Positions 4,990 through 6,042 of a stretch of DNA of 6,042 nucleotides are shown piece after piece (position 1 is the stretch's first letter; every line of letters starts with the position of its first letter). The position numbers and the translations under genes are program-made. The DNA is from an uncultured Eubacterium sp. (GTDB lineage Bacteria; Bacillota; Clostridia; Lachnospirales; Lachnospiraceae): contig CANPET010000112.1 of NCBI GenBank assembly GCA_947573465.1, positions 1-6,042 of the forward strand, written 5' to 3'. Below the pieces are notes generated by a model. The model did no database searches, was not told where the DNA came from, and worked only from the letters and a program-made list of their open reading frames with translations.

Positions 4990-6042
4990 TTAGTCCATAA
5001 TATCGCAGAAATCAAATGTAGCAAAATAATCCTTTGGTGTCTCTGCTCTTCGAATCATTTCCACTGTTCCATCTTCTTTCAGAAGTAACTCTGCTGAACG
5101 AAGGCGGCCATTATAGTTATATCCCATAGCAAATCCATGTGCACCCGCATCATGAATATATATATAATCACCCATATCAATCTTTGGAAGTTTTCTGTCA
5201 ATAGCAAACTTGTCATTATTCTCACACAAACTTCCTACCACATCATATGTTTCTGTACATGGTGCATCTTCTTTTCCAAGTACTGTCAGATGATGATATG
5301 AACCATACATAGCCGGTCTCATCAGATTTGCCGCACAGGCATCTACCCCAATATATTCCTTATAGATGTGTTTTTCATGAACTGCCTGTGTAACTAATGC
5401 ACCATATGGTCCCATCATAAATCTTCCCATCTCTGTGAAAATTGCTACATCACCCATTCCTGCCGGTGTAAGAATTTCTTCATATACCTTTCTGACGCCT
5501 TCACCAATCGCCATAATATCGTTTGGTGTCTGATCCGGTGTATATGGAATACCAACACCACCGGAAAGATTAATAAACTTTATATCTGCTCCTGTTTCCT
5601 TTTCAAGTTTTACTGCCAATTCAAAAATTGTTTTAGCAAGCATTGGATAATATTCGTTCGTTACTGTGTTAGATGCTAAAAATGCATGGATTCCAAAATT
5701 CTTAACACCCTTCTCTTTTAAAATCTTAAACGCTTCTACAATCTGCTCTGGTGTCATGCCATACTTAGCGTCTCCCGGATTATCCATGATACCATTGCAG
5801 ACTTCAAAAACTCCACCCGGATTATATCTGCAGCTGACTGTCTCAGGGATTCCACATTCTTTCTCCATAGCCTCAATCATCGTAATGTCATCCAGATTAA
5901 TAATTCCACCTAAGTCATTACAATATTTAAACTCACCTTCCGGTGTTTCATTGGATGAGAACATAATCTCATCATCTCTAAAACCTAACTTATCTGCAAT
6001 CATAAGTTCTGTATAAGATGAACAATCAACGCCACATCCAGC
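4990..6042 (-). CDS. lysA: Diaminopimelate decarboxylase, C-terminal part (N-terminus beyond window)
   Basis: This PLP enzyme converts meso-diaminopimelate to L-lysine and CO2, the last step of lysine synthesis. It competes for the DAP used in peptidoglycan. The frame stays open to base 6042 (350 residues visible); an internal ATG at 6003 is not the start, because the preceding in-window residues are the family motif GCGVDCSSYTEL. The lysine that binds PLP lies outside the window. Visible motifs, in window numbering: FGIHAFLASNT (116-126, PLP-stacking His), SGGVGIPY (160-167, phosphate-binding glycine loop), EMGRFMMGPYG (204-214), NLMRPAMYGSYHH (239-251, substrate-contacting Arg), SLCENNDKFA (271-280, the active-site Cys-Glu in place of the usual CESGD) and AGAHGFAMGYNYN (299-311). 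The usual AGAY reads AGAH here. The related fold-type III decarboxylases for ornithine or carboxynorspermidine are less likely because of GCGVDCSS and CEN. Confidence 0.93.
   Translation of the reverse strand, partial: AGCGVDCSSYTELMIADKLGFRDDEIMFSSNETPEGEFKYCNDLGGIINLDDITMIEAMEKECGIPETVSCRYNPGGVFEVCNGIMDNPGDAKYGMTPEQIVEAFKILKEKGVKNFGIHAFLASNTVTNEYYPMLAKTIFELAVKLEKETGADIKFINLSGGVGIPYTPDQTPNDIMAIGEGVRKVYEEILTPAGMGDVAIFTEMGRFMMGPYGALVTQAVHEKHIYKEYIGVDACAANLMRPAMYGSYHHLTVLGKEDAPCTETYDVVGSLCENNDKFAIDRKLPKIDMGDYIYIHDAGAHGFAMGYNYNGRLRSAELLLKEDGTVEMIRRAETPKDYFATFDFCDIMD

Noticed and set aside
5666..6016. Open frame of 116 codons on the plus strand
   Set aside because: It is antisense to lysA, whose conserved motifs fill the same bases; it is a shadow of biased codons.

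Overview
The window looks like a chromosomal segment of a low-GC, anaerobic, spore-lineage Firmicute, most likely a Lachnospiraceae-type Clostridium. Three things point there: the A+T-rich codon use, the GerW (YtfJ)/YtfI sporulation pair, and a methionine synthase whose reactivation domain is a separate gene. Every supported gene lies on the minus strand, so transcription runs from base 6042 towards base 1. There is no rRNA, tRNA, CRISPR array, transposase or phage gene. It reads as ordinary core chromosome carrying some poorly characterised small or lineage-restricted genes.

Right block (6042 to about 1945). The tail of diaminopimelate decarboxylase (lysA, cut by the window edge) is followed 9 bp later by a 464-residue unknown protein. 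Next come a 105-residue unknown protein (2 bp gap), a DUF2953/YtfI-like membrane-anchored protein (3 bp gap) and gerW/ytfJ (16 bp gap, strong Shine-Dalgarno). The spacing and the lack of terminators suggest one operon. It links meso-DAP/lysine metabolism, two uncharacterised proteins and a conserved sporulation gene pair.

Middle (1944 to 1698). This short stretch holds a candidate -10 box, a perfect 14-bp palindrome where transcription would start, and a 46-residue hydrophobic small protein gene with two predicted membrane segments. I see no convincing intrinsic terminator after gerW. I also see no recognisable SAM (S-box), T-box or cobalamin riboswitch ahead of metF.

Left block (1697 to 1). 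metF (methylenetetrahydrofolate reductase) is followed by a stand-alone B12-dependent methionine synthase reactivation-domain protein, then by the first 24 codons of metH. Together they form a methyl-transfer unit: MetF makes 5-methyl-THF, MetH moves the methyl group to homocysteine through cobalamin, and the reactivation protein is expected to support reductive methylation of oxidised cobalamin using SAM. The least explained parts are the two unknown genes behind lysA, the small membrane protein, the palindrome, and the cysteine cluster at the end of the reactivation protein.
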